This document shows, in pieces, positions 1-6,602 of a DNA stretch of 12,460 bases; the stretch's first letter is position 1, and every line of letters begins with the position of its first letter. Source of the stretch: Lachnoclostridium sp. UBA1781. Its GTDB lineage: Bacteria; Bacillota; Clostridia; Lachnospirales; Lachnospiraceae. The notes beneath the pieces were generated by a model. That model saw only the letters and a list, made by a program, of their open reading frames with translations, searched no databases and was not told the DNA's origin. The DNA lies in contig DCGJ01000020.1 of assembly GCA_002315495.1 (NCBI GenBank), forward strand, positions 1 to 12,460, written 5' to 3'. Position numbers and translations under genes: made by a program.

Positions 1-77
1 ACCTCCGCTTAACGTGACCCTTTTTCAGAGGATTTTAATCTCAAAAAAAGAATACCAGCATATGAAGCAAAAAACAA
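1..77 (-). promoter_or_regulatory. Possible start region of a divergent gene off the left edge
   Basis: Read on the minus strand, positions 7-1 give CGGAGGT, a good ribosome binding site for a leftward gene whose start codon would lie just outside the window. A weak promoter-like pair precedes it: TTGTTT at 77-72 and TATTCT at 54-49, with a 17-base spacer. No coding sequence of that gene is visible. If it exists, the repeats at 82-207 lie between two divergent genes. This is inference from short motifs only. Confidence 0.3.
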
Positions 78-81
78 CTTG

Positions 82-207
82 TTTCTAATAGTAAATTCCG
101 GTTCTAAAGAAGTTTGTAAAACTAACTTCCAGAAAAATCATGATATTTTGATTGGCCCGAATTTACTTTTGCAAGTGATTAACTGAATCGGAACTTAAAT
201 TTGCAAA
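82..207. repeat. Four degenerate ~17 bp repeats, symmetric, upstream of the S24 repressor gene
   Basis: Two copies read on the minus strand (98-82 and 129-113) and two on the plus strand (159-175 and 191-207). They are GAATTTACTATTAGAAA, GAAGTTAGTTTTACAAA, GAATTTACTTTTGCAAG and GAACTTAAATTTGCAAA, consensus about GAANTTANNTTTGCAAA. Neighbouring copies on each side are 31-32 bp apart, close to three helical turns, and the arrangement is symmetric about position ~144. An 8 bp palindrome, ATCATGAT, lies at 137-144. This fits an iterated operator, plausibly for the adjacent repressor. The region is AT-rich, so part of the similarity could be chance. Nothing else gene-like is seen in 1-398. Confidence 0.5.
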
Positions 208-322
208 CTGGAACCTCGGATTCCAATTTAGCTTTCTTTACCATGTGCACATTATAACTCGCTCGCCACGAGATTGCAAGCGTTATTTTATTTCTTTTTT
301 CTCCCAACAGGAGATTTTGCTA

Positions 323-351
323 TTGACATCCGTTCCGGCATTTGCTATACT
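323..351 (+). promoter_or_regulatory. Sigma-A promoter of the S24 repressor gene
   Basis: TTGACA at 323-328 (perfect -35) and TATACT at 346-351 (-10, five of six) are separated by 17 bases. The expected transcription start is near 358, giving a leader of about 40 bases before the ATG at 399. It is the best promoter match in the window. Confidence 0.85.
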
Positions 352-398
352 CAGTTTACAACCCCAAATCAAAGCAAAAACACACAGGAGGTCTTCCT

Positions 399-1106
399 AT
401 GAATACATTTGGTTCGATATTATATCAGCTTCGGACGGACGCCGGTTACAAGCAAAGTGAGCTTTCCGAGCTCTTCTCGCTTCACAACAATCCGGTCAGC
501 AGCCAGGCCATCAGTAAGTGGGAGAAAGACAATTCTCTGCCGAATGCCGTGCAGTTTCTTACCTTGTGTGAGATTTACGGAGCTTATCATGTATTAAGTT
601 CTTTTCTTCCGGAAGACACCTCTTACCCTGTTTCTTCATTAAACTATGAAGGCTATCAGAAAGTTCTGGATTATATCTCACTCCTCCAGTCCAGCGGACG
701 TTATCATAAACCACACGTAAAGCTTCAAAAGAAGGAAACCACAAAAACCTTCCGCCTTTATGATCTCCCGGTTTCCGCCGGCACCGGCGAACTTCTTCTG
801 GGGGATACCTACGAGGAATGCACTTTTTCCGAAGATGTTCCTGACGATGCGGACTATTGCCTTAGAATTTCCGGTGACAGTATGGAACCGCATTTTCATA
901 ACGGACAAATCGTCTTTGTTCATATTCAGAATGTGCTTAGTGACGGAGACATCGGGATCTTTGGATACGATGGACGCGCCTATTGCAAAAAGCTCTCTCT
1001 TACTACTGCGGGAACGAAGCTTGTTTCACTAAACCACGCCTATGAGCCGATTGAGATTCCGGTTGGGGCAGAATTATTAGTATTCGGAAAAGTTGTTGAA
1101 GTCTAG
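399..1106 (+). CDS. XRE-family repressor with LexA/CI-type S24 autoprotease domain
   Basis: A 235-residue cytoplasmic transcription regulator. The N-terminal helix-turn-helix covers about residues 4-60, with SSQAISKWEKDNSLPN as the recognition-helix region typical of XRE/Cro-CI proteins. The C-terminal half is a LexA-like S24 domain. It has an Ala127-Gly128 cleavage site in PVSAGTGE, the nucleophile Ser161 in SGDSMEP, and a general-base Lys at about 197 in AYCKKL. The Ala-Gly/Ser and Ser/Lys spacings are close to those of LexA. The start at 399 is chosen because AGGAGG (386-391) sits 7 bases upstream; a longer reading frame from 342 lacks a ribosome binding site and overlaps the promoter. The domain layout implies a repressor that can inactivate itself by autocleavage, for example on RecA activation. 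Targets are unknown; the upstream repeats suggest autoregulation. It converges on the galactan genes and shows no functional link to them. LexA proper is less likely, because its DNA-binding domain is winged-helix rather than XRE. Confidence 0.85.
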   Translation: MNTFGSILYQLRTDAGYKQSELSELFSLHNNPVSSQAISKWEKDNSLPNAVQFLTLCEIYGAYHVLSSFLPEDTSYPVSSLNYEGYQKVLDYISLLQSSGRYHKPHVKLQKKETTKTFRLYDLPVSAGTGELLLGDTYEECTFSEDVPDDADYCLRISGDSMEPHFHNGQIVFVHIQNVLSDGDIGIFGYDGRAYCKKLSLTTAGTKLVSLNHAYEPIEIPVGAELLVFGKVVEV

Positions 1107-1126
1107 GATTTCATAGAACTCGCGCT

Positions 1127-1144
1127 GTTCTACTGATGTAGAAC
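1127..1144. other. Small hairpin in the convergent gap
   Basis: GTTCTAC (1127-1133) and GTAGAAC (1138-1144) form a perfect 7 bp stem with a TGAT loop, just after the S24 gene stop at 1106. Neither strand has a clear T-run after it, so it is not a convincing terminator by itself. It may act with the hairpin at 1157-1186 to end the plus-strand transcript. Confidence 0.3.
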
Positions 1145-1151
1145 AATGACA

Positions 1152-1186
1152 CAAAACACAGACCTTCCGTATTCGGAAGGTCTGTG
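1152..1186 (-). terminator. Intrinsic terminator after the cytoplasmic GH53 gene
   Basis: A perfect 13 bp stem (1157-1169 with 1174-1186, arm CACAGACCTTCCG) has a 4-base loop. On the minus strand it is followed by TTTTGTGT, and it begins 11 bases after the GH53 stop codon at 1198. On the plus strand the following bases are not T-rich, so its main role is to end the minus-strand unit. Its stem could still help to stop the convergent S24 transcript. Confidence 0.85.
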
Positions 1187-1197
1187 GTAAGACAATT

Positions 1198-2313
1198 CTA
1201 TTGATGTTTGCGCAATACCTCCAGAGCAGGAAGCGCATTTCCGTCATAATCAAACAGCGCCTGATTCGCCCATTCATTCCCACACGGTCCACAATCGTGA
1301 ATATAGGCAAGCGAAGCCTCCGTTGCCCATCCGCAACCCGGAAGCGGTATCCAGGCAGGTTCCCAGTAGTAATATCCCAAGGTTCCCGGAATACTCTCGA
1401 GCCGTGTCAGGAGATCTTCCATGAAATCTTTCTGTCCGTCTTTCGTCATCGGATACTCGATTTTTGCGACAAGCTCCTCTCTTGTAGCCATCCCCTTTCT
1501 CTCTGTCGGTAACAGGTTCTCATATCGGGAATAATCATCCATTGTGTATCCCATCGAAACCTCGGCAACAACAAGTTGCTTCTGATAACGTTCTGCGACC
1601 ATTCTCATATTCGCTTCCAGTTCCGCAAGCGTACCATGCCAAAACGGATAATAGGAAAGACCGATGATTTGATAATCAAGGCCGTCCGGATATTTCTCAG
1701 TACAATAATTCATATAATTATCAAACCATGTCCGGTATAATTCCTGCTTTCCACCATTATCCAGATGTATCATGATTGGAATATCTTTATCTACTTTACG
1801 AACCCCGCGTATTCCTGCAGAAACCAGTTCGGCAATATGTTCATACTCCGGCACAAGTCCATCCGGCCAAAGTAATCCGTTCGACAATTCGTTTCCAACC
1901 TGAACAAGATCAGGCGCCGCACCCTCACGAATCAGAGTCTCCATAACCTCTATCGTATAGTTTTCCAAAGCGGCTACCAGTTCTTCATACGATAGTCCGA
2001 CCCACGCCTTCGGCTTGTACTGTTTTCCCGGATCCGTCCAGAAATCACTGTAATGAATATCAAGCAGAAAACTCATTCCAGCCTGTTTCACACGTTTTGC
2101 CATAAGAATGGTATTCGCAAGATCATTATCTCCTGCCCCATACGCTTCTCCGGTTTCTGATTTCGGATTGTGCCACAATCGAAGCCGAACCGAATTGATT
2201 CCAAACTGTTTTAATATCTCCAGCAGATCCTTTTGCTCTCCATTCAGATAATACTTCGCACCAAGCTGCTCTTCCGAAAGCCAGGTGGAAAGATCAACTC
2301 CATTGTATTTCAT
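1198..2313 (-). CDS. Cytoplasmic GH53 endo-beta-1,4-galactanase
   Basis: A 371-residue glycoside hydrolase of family GH53 (clan GH-A TIM barrel), which cleaves internal beta-1,4-galactosyl bonds with retention. Visible family landmarks are SVRLRLWHNP (41-50), DIHYSDFWTDP (85-95), the acid/base Glu142 in VGNELSNGLLWP, the nucleophile Glu251 in VVAEVSMGY, YYPFWHGT (221-228), and WEPAWIP (317-323). It starts directly with MKYNGVDLS and has no signal peptide or membrane segment, so it should act in the cytoplasm on imported galacto-oligosaccharides. The start is supported by GAGGT (2323-2319) 5 bases upstream. It lies downstream of the transporter genes but behind a terminator (2401-2436), with a possible promoter and operator in the gap, so its expression may be partly separate. 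It is paralogous to the secreted GH53 in this window. Both catalytic Glu are present. The bond specificity is inferred from the family. Confidence 0.9.
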   Translation of the reverse strand: MKYNGVDLSTWLSEEQLGAKYYLNGEQKDLLEILKQFGINSVRLRLWHNPKSETGEAYGAGDNDLANTILMAKRVKQAGMSFLLDIHYSDFWTDPGKQYKPKAWVGLSYEELVAALENYTIEVMETLIREGAAPDLVQVGNELSNGLLWPDGLVPEYEHIAELVSAGIRGVRKVDKDIPIMIHLDNGGKQELYRTWFDNYMNYCTEKYPDGLDYQIIGLSYYPFWHGTLAELEANMRMVAERYQKQLVVAEVSMGYTMDDYSRYENLLPTERKGMATREELVAKIEYPMTKDGQKDFMEDLLTRLESIPGTLGYYYWEPAWIPLPGCGWATEASLAYIHDCGPCGNEWANQALFDYDGNALPALEVLRKHQ

Positions 2314-2335
2314 ACACTACCTCGTTAGTTTTTAT

Positions 2336-2365
2336 CAAATTACGCACCATTACATATACAATATA
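2336..2365 (-). promoter_or_regulatory. Possible promoter and LacI-type operator before the cytoplasmic GH53
   Basis: In the 134-base gap upstream of the GH53 gene, the minus strand has TATATT (2365-2360) as a -10 candidate without a convincing -35. It is followed by GTGCGTAATTTG (2347-2336). That motif matches 10 of 12 bases of GTGCGCAAATTG in the operator at the secreted GH53 promoter (10106-10117). The site would sit just after the transcription start, as expected for repression. Both calls are tentative. Confidence 0.35.
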
Positions 2366-2400
2366 ATCAGAATAGGCATTCATACTGTATTTCGTGTCGT

Positions 2401-2436
2401 AAAAATGCCGCCCCCAAATAAAATCAGGGAGCGGCA
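2401..2436 (-). terminator. Intrinsic terminator between the GanQ-like and GH53 genes
   Basis: Arms TGCCGC (2406-2411) and GCGGCA (2431-2436) pair. After one mismatch, three further G-C pairs form (2413-2415 with 2427-2429), with an A/T-rich loop. On the minus strand the stem is followed by TTTTTACG (2405-2398). It lies 12 bases after the permease stop. It should end most operon transcripts here and lower, or uncouple, expression of the cytoplasmic galactanase. Confidence 0.75.
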
Positions 2437-2447
2437 AGTTAAGCACG

Positions 2448-3392
2448 TTAGCCCTTTACTGCACCACCCGTGATGCCTTCTACATAGAATTTCTGCATCA
2501 GGATAAACAAAAGGGAAATCGGAATCGAAACTAACACGCCACCGGCACAGAACCGTGTGAAGTACTGATTCACTCGTGTCATATCGAGCATTTTGTAAAG
2601 ACCGATTGATACCGTCCAGTCAGTTGCAATACCGGAATTAAGCATAATCTTTGCCATTACGAAATCCATCCATGGAGCAAGGAACGAACTGATTACGGTA
2701 TACACGATAATTGGTCGAGACAATGGTACCACAATGTGCGTGAAGATTTTCGCCTCACTACACCCTTCAATTTTGGCTGCTTCGCGAAGCGAAACCGGAA
2801 TCGTATCAAAGAAGCCCTTCGCAACCAGGTATCCTAAGCCGGAACCGGCCGAATAACAAAGGATCAAACCAAAATGGCTATTGGTAAGTCCCACGGTTTT
2901 CAAAATCATATATACAATGATCATAGAAAGGAAACCCGGAAACATCGTAAGAATCATTGCCATTTTCATCATAAACTTACGTCCTGCAAATCTCATACAG
3001 CTCATTGCGTAAGCCACGCAAAGCACGAACACCGTGGAGATAACACAGGTACAAATTGCGATGAAGAAGGTATTCTTAAACCATACCAGATACTGGTTTG
3101 CCGTATCGTCCCCCGGATTGAACAATCTCGTGTATGCGGAGATACTCCACTCCTTTGGGAAGAAACGCGAAATATTGACGCCATCATATGCTGAGAACGA
3201 AGTTGCCACAAGCCACACAATAGGAATCAACCAAAAGCCACAAATCAGTGCTAACAGAATGTGACGCAAAGTCGGAGCCACAATTTTCTTCTGAAATCTA
3301 AGCATTTTATAGCCGAATCCAATCGAAGTTTCCGGAGCGGCATTTTCCTGATTCGTTGTTTCAACATTCGGAATATTTTTATTATCCATCAT
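2448..3392 (-). CDS. ganQ: ABC sugar transporter permease, MalG/GanQ-like
   Basis: A 314-residue inner-membrane permease of the carbohydrate ABC importer class (MalG type). Hydrophobic segments fall at about 42-63, 106-130, 143-165, 172-192, 227-247 and 282-302. The cytoplasmic EAA loop that contacts the ATPase is clear at 204-226 (EAAKIEGCSEAKIF, then IVVPLSRP). The start ATG at 3392 overlaps the stop of the upstream permease in ATGA and is preceded by AAGGAGG (3409-3403), so the two permeases should be translationally coupled. With its partner it forms the channel for oligosaccharides delivered by the upstream lipoprotein. B. subtilis GanQ and MdxG belong to the same family. The galacto-oligosaccharide role and the symbol come from the two GH53 genes nearby. 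No ATPase gene is present, which is common in Firmicutes where one MsmK/MsmX-type ATPase serves several importers. Confidence 0.85.
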   Translation of the reverse strand: MMDNKNIPNVETTNQENAAPETSIGFGYKMLRFQKKIVAPTLRHILLALICGFWLIPIVWLVATSFSAYDGVNISRFFPKEWSISAYTRLFNPGDDTANQYLVWFKNTFFIAICTCVISTVFVLCVAYAMSCMRFAGRKFMMKMAMILTMFPGFLSMIIVYMILKTVGLTNSHFGLILCYSAGSGLGYLVAKGFFDTIPVSLREAAKIEGCSEAKIFTHIVVPLSRPIIVYTVISSFLAPWMDFVMAKIMLNSGIATDWTVSIGLYKMLDMTRVNQYFTRFCAGGVLVSIPISLLFILMQKFYVEGITGGAVKG

Positions 3393-4816
3393 TGGAAATC
3401 ACCCTCCTTATCTCCTGCAATCATTCTGCTGAATCCGACAACCGTCAGGGATGCGCAGATGATGAACACTATGATACTGATTACGGATGCAACCTTATAG
3501 TTCTGTTCATCCTGCGTCAGTCGGAACAGCCATGTAACCAAAAGATCGACTTCCTTCGCACGAATGCTGGACATCGTCTGGTCTGTTGTCTTATAAACGG
3601 AATCTGTCAAAAGATAGATTACGTTAAAGTTATTAAAGTTTCTGACAAAATCAGAAAGAAGCGCCGGACCGGTGACAAAAAGAAGATACGGCATTGTAAT
3701 CTTTCGGAAGATCTGAAACTTATTTGCGCCGTCAATTCTGGCACTTTCCATCAGATCGTTAGGAATATTCATCAGTACACCGGTCGCAATCAACATCTGA
3801 TACGGAATACCGATCCAGATGTTAATCATAATAATGGTCACTTTCGCCCATCCCGGTGAAGACAGAAACGGAATATACGAGCTACGAATCAACCCGATAT
3901 TCCGAAGAAAATCGGTCAAGTGAATATTTCTGCAGATGGTATTCACGATACCCTGATCCTGGAAGAAATAACGAACGAGGAGTAAGGATACAAACTGCGG
4001 AACAGCAATTGTAATTACCAACAACGTTCTCCAAAGCTTTTTTCCATGTGTTTTCGGACTGTTGATGAACTGAGCCATCAGGATTCCACCGAAATATGTT
4101 GTAAGCGTTGCAAAGATGGACCAGATAATCGTCCAAGTCAGAATCTTACGGAACGAATAAGCAAATGCTCCACCGAGCGAAGTAAACAATAGTTTAAAGT
4201 TTCTTAAACCAACCCAGGTAAACAGGTGTGTCGGTGTCAAATGATTCTGGTCATAATTCGTGAAGGCCACGAAGATGAGACATACAATCGGAACGATAAT
4301 AAAGATAACAACACCAAGCACCGGGAGAGAAAGCAGAACCTTGTAGAATTTCTCTTCTTTTAGGCTCTTGATATCTTCCCAGAAGGTATTGATATGTCGT
4401 CCACGTTTTGCGCGTAACTGAAGCGCATAAGAACGAACCATATTTAAAAGGCCATACAAAACAATGGCAACCATAGTAAGAATACTACAAACGCCATATA
4501 TTAAGATCAGCTGCGAATTGTCGTAATCATTAACGATTTCTACCATCTCCCAGGTATCCGGGTCCATTTCACGGGTAACCTCTCGTTCCACCTCACCAAG
4601 AGTGTTGAACTTTTGGAGATACGGGGTGCCATACTGAATCAACATTGTGATTGCAAACACCTCAATCAAGGTAAGTAATAATGCCTTTATGTACTGCTTT
4701 CTTCCAAGAGCTCCAGCCCCCCATATAAACAGCGATAGTTTCGTCCATATATCGCCCTTGATAATAGCAGCACCTAGAGCCTTAAACGGATTCGAGGATA
4801 CAACTTCCATTTCCAT
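3389..4816 (-). CDS. ganP: ABC sugar transporter permease, MalF/GanP-like
   Basis: A 475-residue membrane permease, the MalF-type partner of the downstream gene. Residue numbers here count from the chosen ATG. Two N-terminal hydrophobic segments (about 42-61 and 103-126) flank an acidic, probably external stretch. The core permease segments follow at about 160-184, 227-252, 263-284, 326-348, 373-394 and 443-466. The EAA motif is at about 357-376 (ESARIDGANKFQIF, then MPY). The frame runs back to a TTG at 4828, but the ATG at 4816 is chosen because GGAG (4826-4823) lies 6 bases before it and nothing similar precedes the TTG. The protein is longer than simple ~300-residue sugar permeases, and of the GanP/MdxF/MalF size class. 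The gene follows the binding protein after a 156-base gap with a hairpin. Specificity for beta-1,4-galacto-oligosaccharides is inferred from context. Confidence 0.85.
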   Translation of the reverse strand: MEMEVVSSNPFKALGAAIIKGDIWTKLSLFIWGAGALGRKQYIKALLLTLIEVFAITMLIQYGTPYLQKFNTLGEVEREVTREMDPDTWEMVEIVNDYDNSQLILIYGVCSILTMVAIVLYGLLNMVRSYALQLRAKRGRHINTFWEDIKSLKEEKFYKVLLSLPVLGVVIFIIVPIVCLIFVAFTNYDQNHLTPTHLFTWVGLRNFKLLFTSLGGAFAYSFRKILTWTIIWSIFATLTTYFGGILMAQFINSPKTHGKKLWRTLLVITIAVPQFVSLLLVRYFFQDQGIVNTICRNIHLTDFLRNIGLIRSSYIPFLSSPGWAKVTIIMINIWIGIPYQMLIATGVLMNIPNDLMESARIDGANKFQIFRKITMPYLLFVTGPALLSDFVRNFNNFNVIYLLTDSVYKTTDQTMSSIRAKEVDLLVTWLFRLTQDEQNYKVASVISIIVFIICASLTVVGFSRMIAGDKEGDFQ

Positions 4817-4889
4817 TGGCTTCTCCAATCTGAAGCAAATTCTGCTTCTTCGGTCTAAACTGTTTTTGCTACTCAGTCTCTTACAAAAA

Positions 4890-4929
4890 TAAGCAAAACG
4901 CCTGCATGGCCATTTTTGGTCATGCAGGC
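4890..4929 (-). terminator. Intercistronic hairpin between the binding-protein and permease genes
   Basis: Arms GCCTGCATG (4900-4908) and CATGCAGGC (4921-4929) pair perfectly and continue through four more pairs, one of them G-U, to a TTTT loop on the plus strand. On the minus strand the 13 bp stem is followed by G, TTTT and a further T-rich stretch. It lies 43 bases after the lipoprotein stop at 4973. In sugar ABC operons such structures act as partial terminators or 3' end protectors, giving more binding protein than permease. That role is inferred here. Confidence 0.75.
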
Positions 4930-4972
4930 AGCCCTATTCCTCAATAATCACACAAAATATGAAGGAAGTTAA

Positions 4973-6289
4973 TTACTCAATAATCGGAGCAGTGATACCC
5001 TCAACTGCATTATCAAGCAAAGTCTGAAGATCAATATTGTCCGGGTTGCCCTGTGCAAGAATGGTACCGAGAGTCTGAGACGGATCCCAGAAGTTGTTAC
5101 CAATTCTCTGAACGGTTGCATATGCACCCTGTGCTGCCAAAGCTGCGGTAGCCGGATCTGCAAGAACCTTCTCGGAAGATGCAGCCTGAACGTTGGAAGG
5201 ACCTTCGCCTACCATCTCAAAACGCATAACCTGATTGTCATAGTTCGTCAAGAAACGAGCAAGTGCCATAGCGTAGTTCGTATTCTCAGAATAGTTGCTA
5301 ACTGCAACCAACTTGTAGCCGGCATAGGAAGACATCTGAACATCAGTACCATTTACATTGAAGGTTGGAAGCTTTGTTGCTGCGTAGTTCTCGCCCCAAG
5401 CTGCTTCTGCTGCCTTTGCATTCCAAGTACCATTTACACCTGCAATAATTGTGCCCTCGGCAATACCGGTTTGGAAATCTGCATCGCTTGCTGCAGTGAA
5501 GCCTTCGCTTGCAACAAGATTAAGGATGGACTCAGCAACCTGAACACCTGTATAAGTACCGCTGGTAGCATTCCAATCACAAGAATTGGTCTTGCCATCT
5601 TCATTAAGAGTTGCACTCAAACCAGCGCCGTTGAAGAAGCCGTAGAGATACCAACCGCTATCCATCTGGAAGGAAACCTTCTTGCCTGCTGCAGCTGCAA
5701 CTTCTACCATCTTCTCGAAGGACTTAACATCATCTTCGCTGAAGTATTCTTTGTTGTAGAACATAAAGTAACCATTGGAAGCAGTTGCCGGGAAAGCATA
5801 AAGCTTACCATCAACAGATGCTGCCTTAATGGAACCGGAATCCTGTCCGCCATTTTCCTCGATTACCTTATCGGTCTCAAAAATAACTTCTGCAATTGCG
5901 CCTGCAGCTACAAGTGCTGCAACCTGGTCGTCAGCCATGTAGAATACATCTGCTGCTGCTTCCGGATCTGCAAGTACAGTGTCCTTTACGGTAGACTCGG
6001 ATTCTGCGCCAATCTTGATATCAAAATTAGCCTTGTCCTTGTTTGCTTCCTTAAATGCTTCAACTGCTGCCTTAAGGAATGCCTGGCTTTCTTCGCCTTC
6101 ACCACCCCATACGGTAAGGGTTACGGTTGGAAGAGATGCAGGATCCTTACTAGCTTCAGGTTCCTTAGAACTGGAAGGATTCTGAGATTCTCCCGGGGTC
6201 TTAGATGGATCAGTAGTGGTGGTATCACCACATGCGCAAAGGCTAAGTACCATTGCAAGTACCATTACCATGCATAACAATTTCTTCAT
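4973..6289 (-). CDS. ganS: Sugar-binding lipoprotein of the galacto-oligosaccharide ABC importer
   Basis: A 438-residue extracellular solute-binding protein of the MalE-like family 1 type. MKK, a hydrophobic core and the lipobox LCAC place the lipidated Cys at residue 20. A Thr/Ser/Pro/Glu-rich linker (about 21-55) tethers the domain to the membrane. The mature part opens with VTLTVWGGEGEE (about 57-68), a typical first strand of MalE-type proteins, and contains FPATASNGYFMFYNKEYF and a C-terminal FWDPSQTLG segment. The frame runs to 6397, but the ATG at 6289 gives a canonical signal peptide and has GGAG (6302-6299) 9 bases upstream. An ATG at 6304 is less likely because its AGAGG is only 2 bases away. 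The gene lies 97 bases after the zinc-ribbon gene and before the two permease genes. It should capture galactan fragments released by the surface GH53. The ligand is inferred from context, and the symbol follows B. subtilis ganS. Confidence 0.85.
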   Translation of the reverse strand: MKKLLCMVMVLAMVLSLCACGDTTTTDPSKTPGESQNPSSSKEPEASKDPASLPTVTLTVWGGEGEESQAFLKAAVEAFKEANKDKANFDIKIGAESESTVKDTVLADPEAAADVFYMADDQVAALVAAGAIAEVIFETDKVIEENGGQDSGSIKAASVDGKLYAFPATASNGYFMFYNKEYFSEDDVKSFEKMVEVAAAAGKKVSFQMDSGWYLYGFFNGAGLSATLNEDGKTNSCDWNATSGTYTGVQVAESILNLVASEGFTAASDADFQTGIAEGTIIAGVNGTWNAKAAEAAWGENYAATKLPTFNVNGTDVQMSSYAGYKLVAVSNYSENTNYAMALARFLTNYDNQVMRFEMVGEGPSNVQAASSEKVLADPATAALAAQGAYATVQRIGNNFWDPSQTLGTILAQGNPDNIDLQTLLDNAVEGITAPIIE

Positions 6290-6386
6290 AATTTTAGTCT
6301 CCATTTCCTCTAAAATATTTATCAAAACTCCTTCTGAGTATTGATTGAATGTAATTTGATACGTAGATACGCATCCTCTTCGAGAA

Positions 6387-6602
6387 TTAATCTTCAAAGT
6401 CTGTAATTCTCTTCATCATGGCGCGATAACGAAATCTTGCCATCTCATTTTTCTCCAGTACATCCTCTTCGGTTCCGGTGTACTGGCAACGAAGGCAGTA
6501 ATACTCCTTCTTCTCTTTGTCATAAAACATATCGATATCGAGGTCCCTCATAAAGCAGGACGGGCAACGATAGTTTAATCTTCCCTTTCCAGCTTGAGCC
6601 AT
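6387..6602 (-). CDS. Small zinc-ribbon protein, function unknown
   Basis: A 71-residue soluble protein. Two CxxC knuckles, CPSC (13-16) and CLRC (36-39), are separated by about 20 residues and indicate a rubredoxin-like zinc ribbon. The C-terminal third is charged and probably helical (EEDVLEKNEMARFRYRAMM). Its start overlaps the last 28 bases of the 620-residue gene, and an excellent AGGAGGT (6618-6612) inside that gene sits 9 bases before the ATG. The strong site and overlap argue for a genuine, well-translated gene. No signal peptide is present. I do not recognise a named family. Tight coupling suggests that it works with, or is made in proportion to, the 620-residue protein, perhaps as a metal-bearing partner. 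A regulatory role, DNA- or RNA-binding, is also possible. Confidence 0.75.
   Translation of the reverse strand: MAQAGKGRLNYRCPSCFMRDLDIDMFYDKEKKEYYCLRCQYTGTEEDVLEKNEMARFRYRAMMKRITDFED

Noticed and set aside
82..207. CRISPR-like array
   Set aside because: The repeats are degenerate, in both orientations and only ~31 bp apart, with no unique spacers between identical repeats and no cas genes.
209..225. TGGAA-TTCCA inverted repeat as a terminator
   Set aside because: Only 5 bp arms with no T-run directly after on the plus strand. It is probably incidental in this AT-rich region.
4817..4828. TTG start four codons upstream for the GanP-like permease
   Set aside because: No Shine-Dalgarno site precedes it, while GGAG sits 6 bases before the ATG at 4816.
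5471..6277. Plus-strand open frame (268 codons) rich in Cys opposite the binding-protein gene
   Set aside because: The many Cys codons come from the reverse complement of Ala/Thr-rich codons in the lipoprotein gene. It has no start signal and no domain.
6290..6397. Longer N-terminus of the binding protein (36 extra residues)
   Set aside because: It would bury the signal peptide and lipobox. GGAG at the right distance supports the ATG at 6289.
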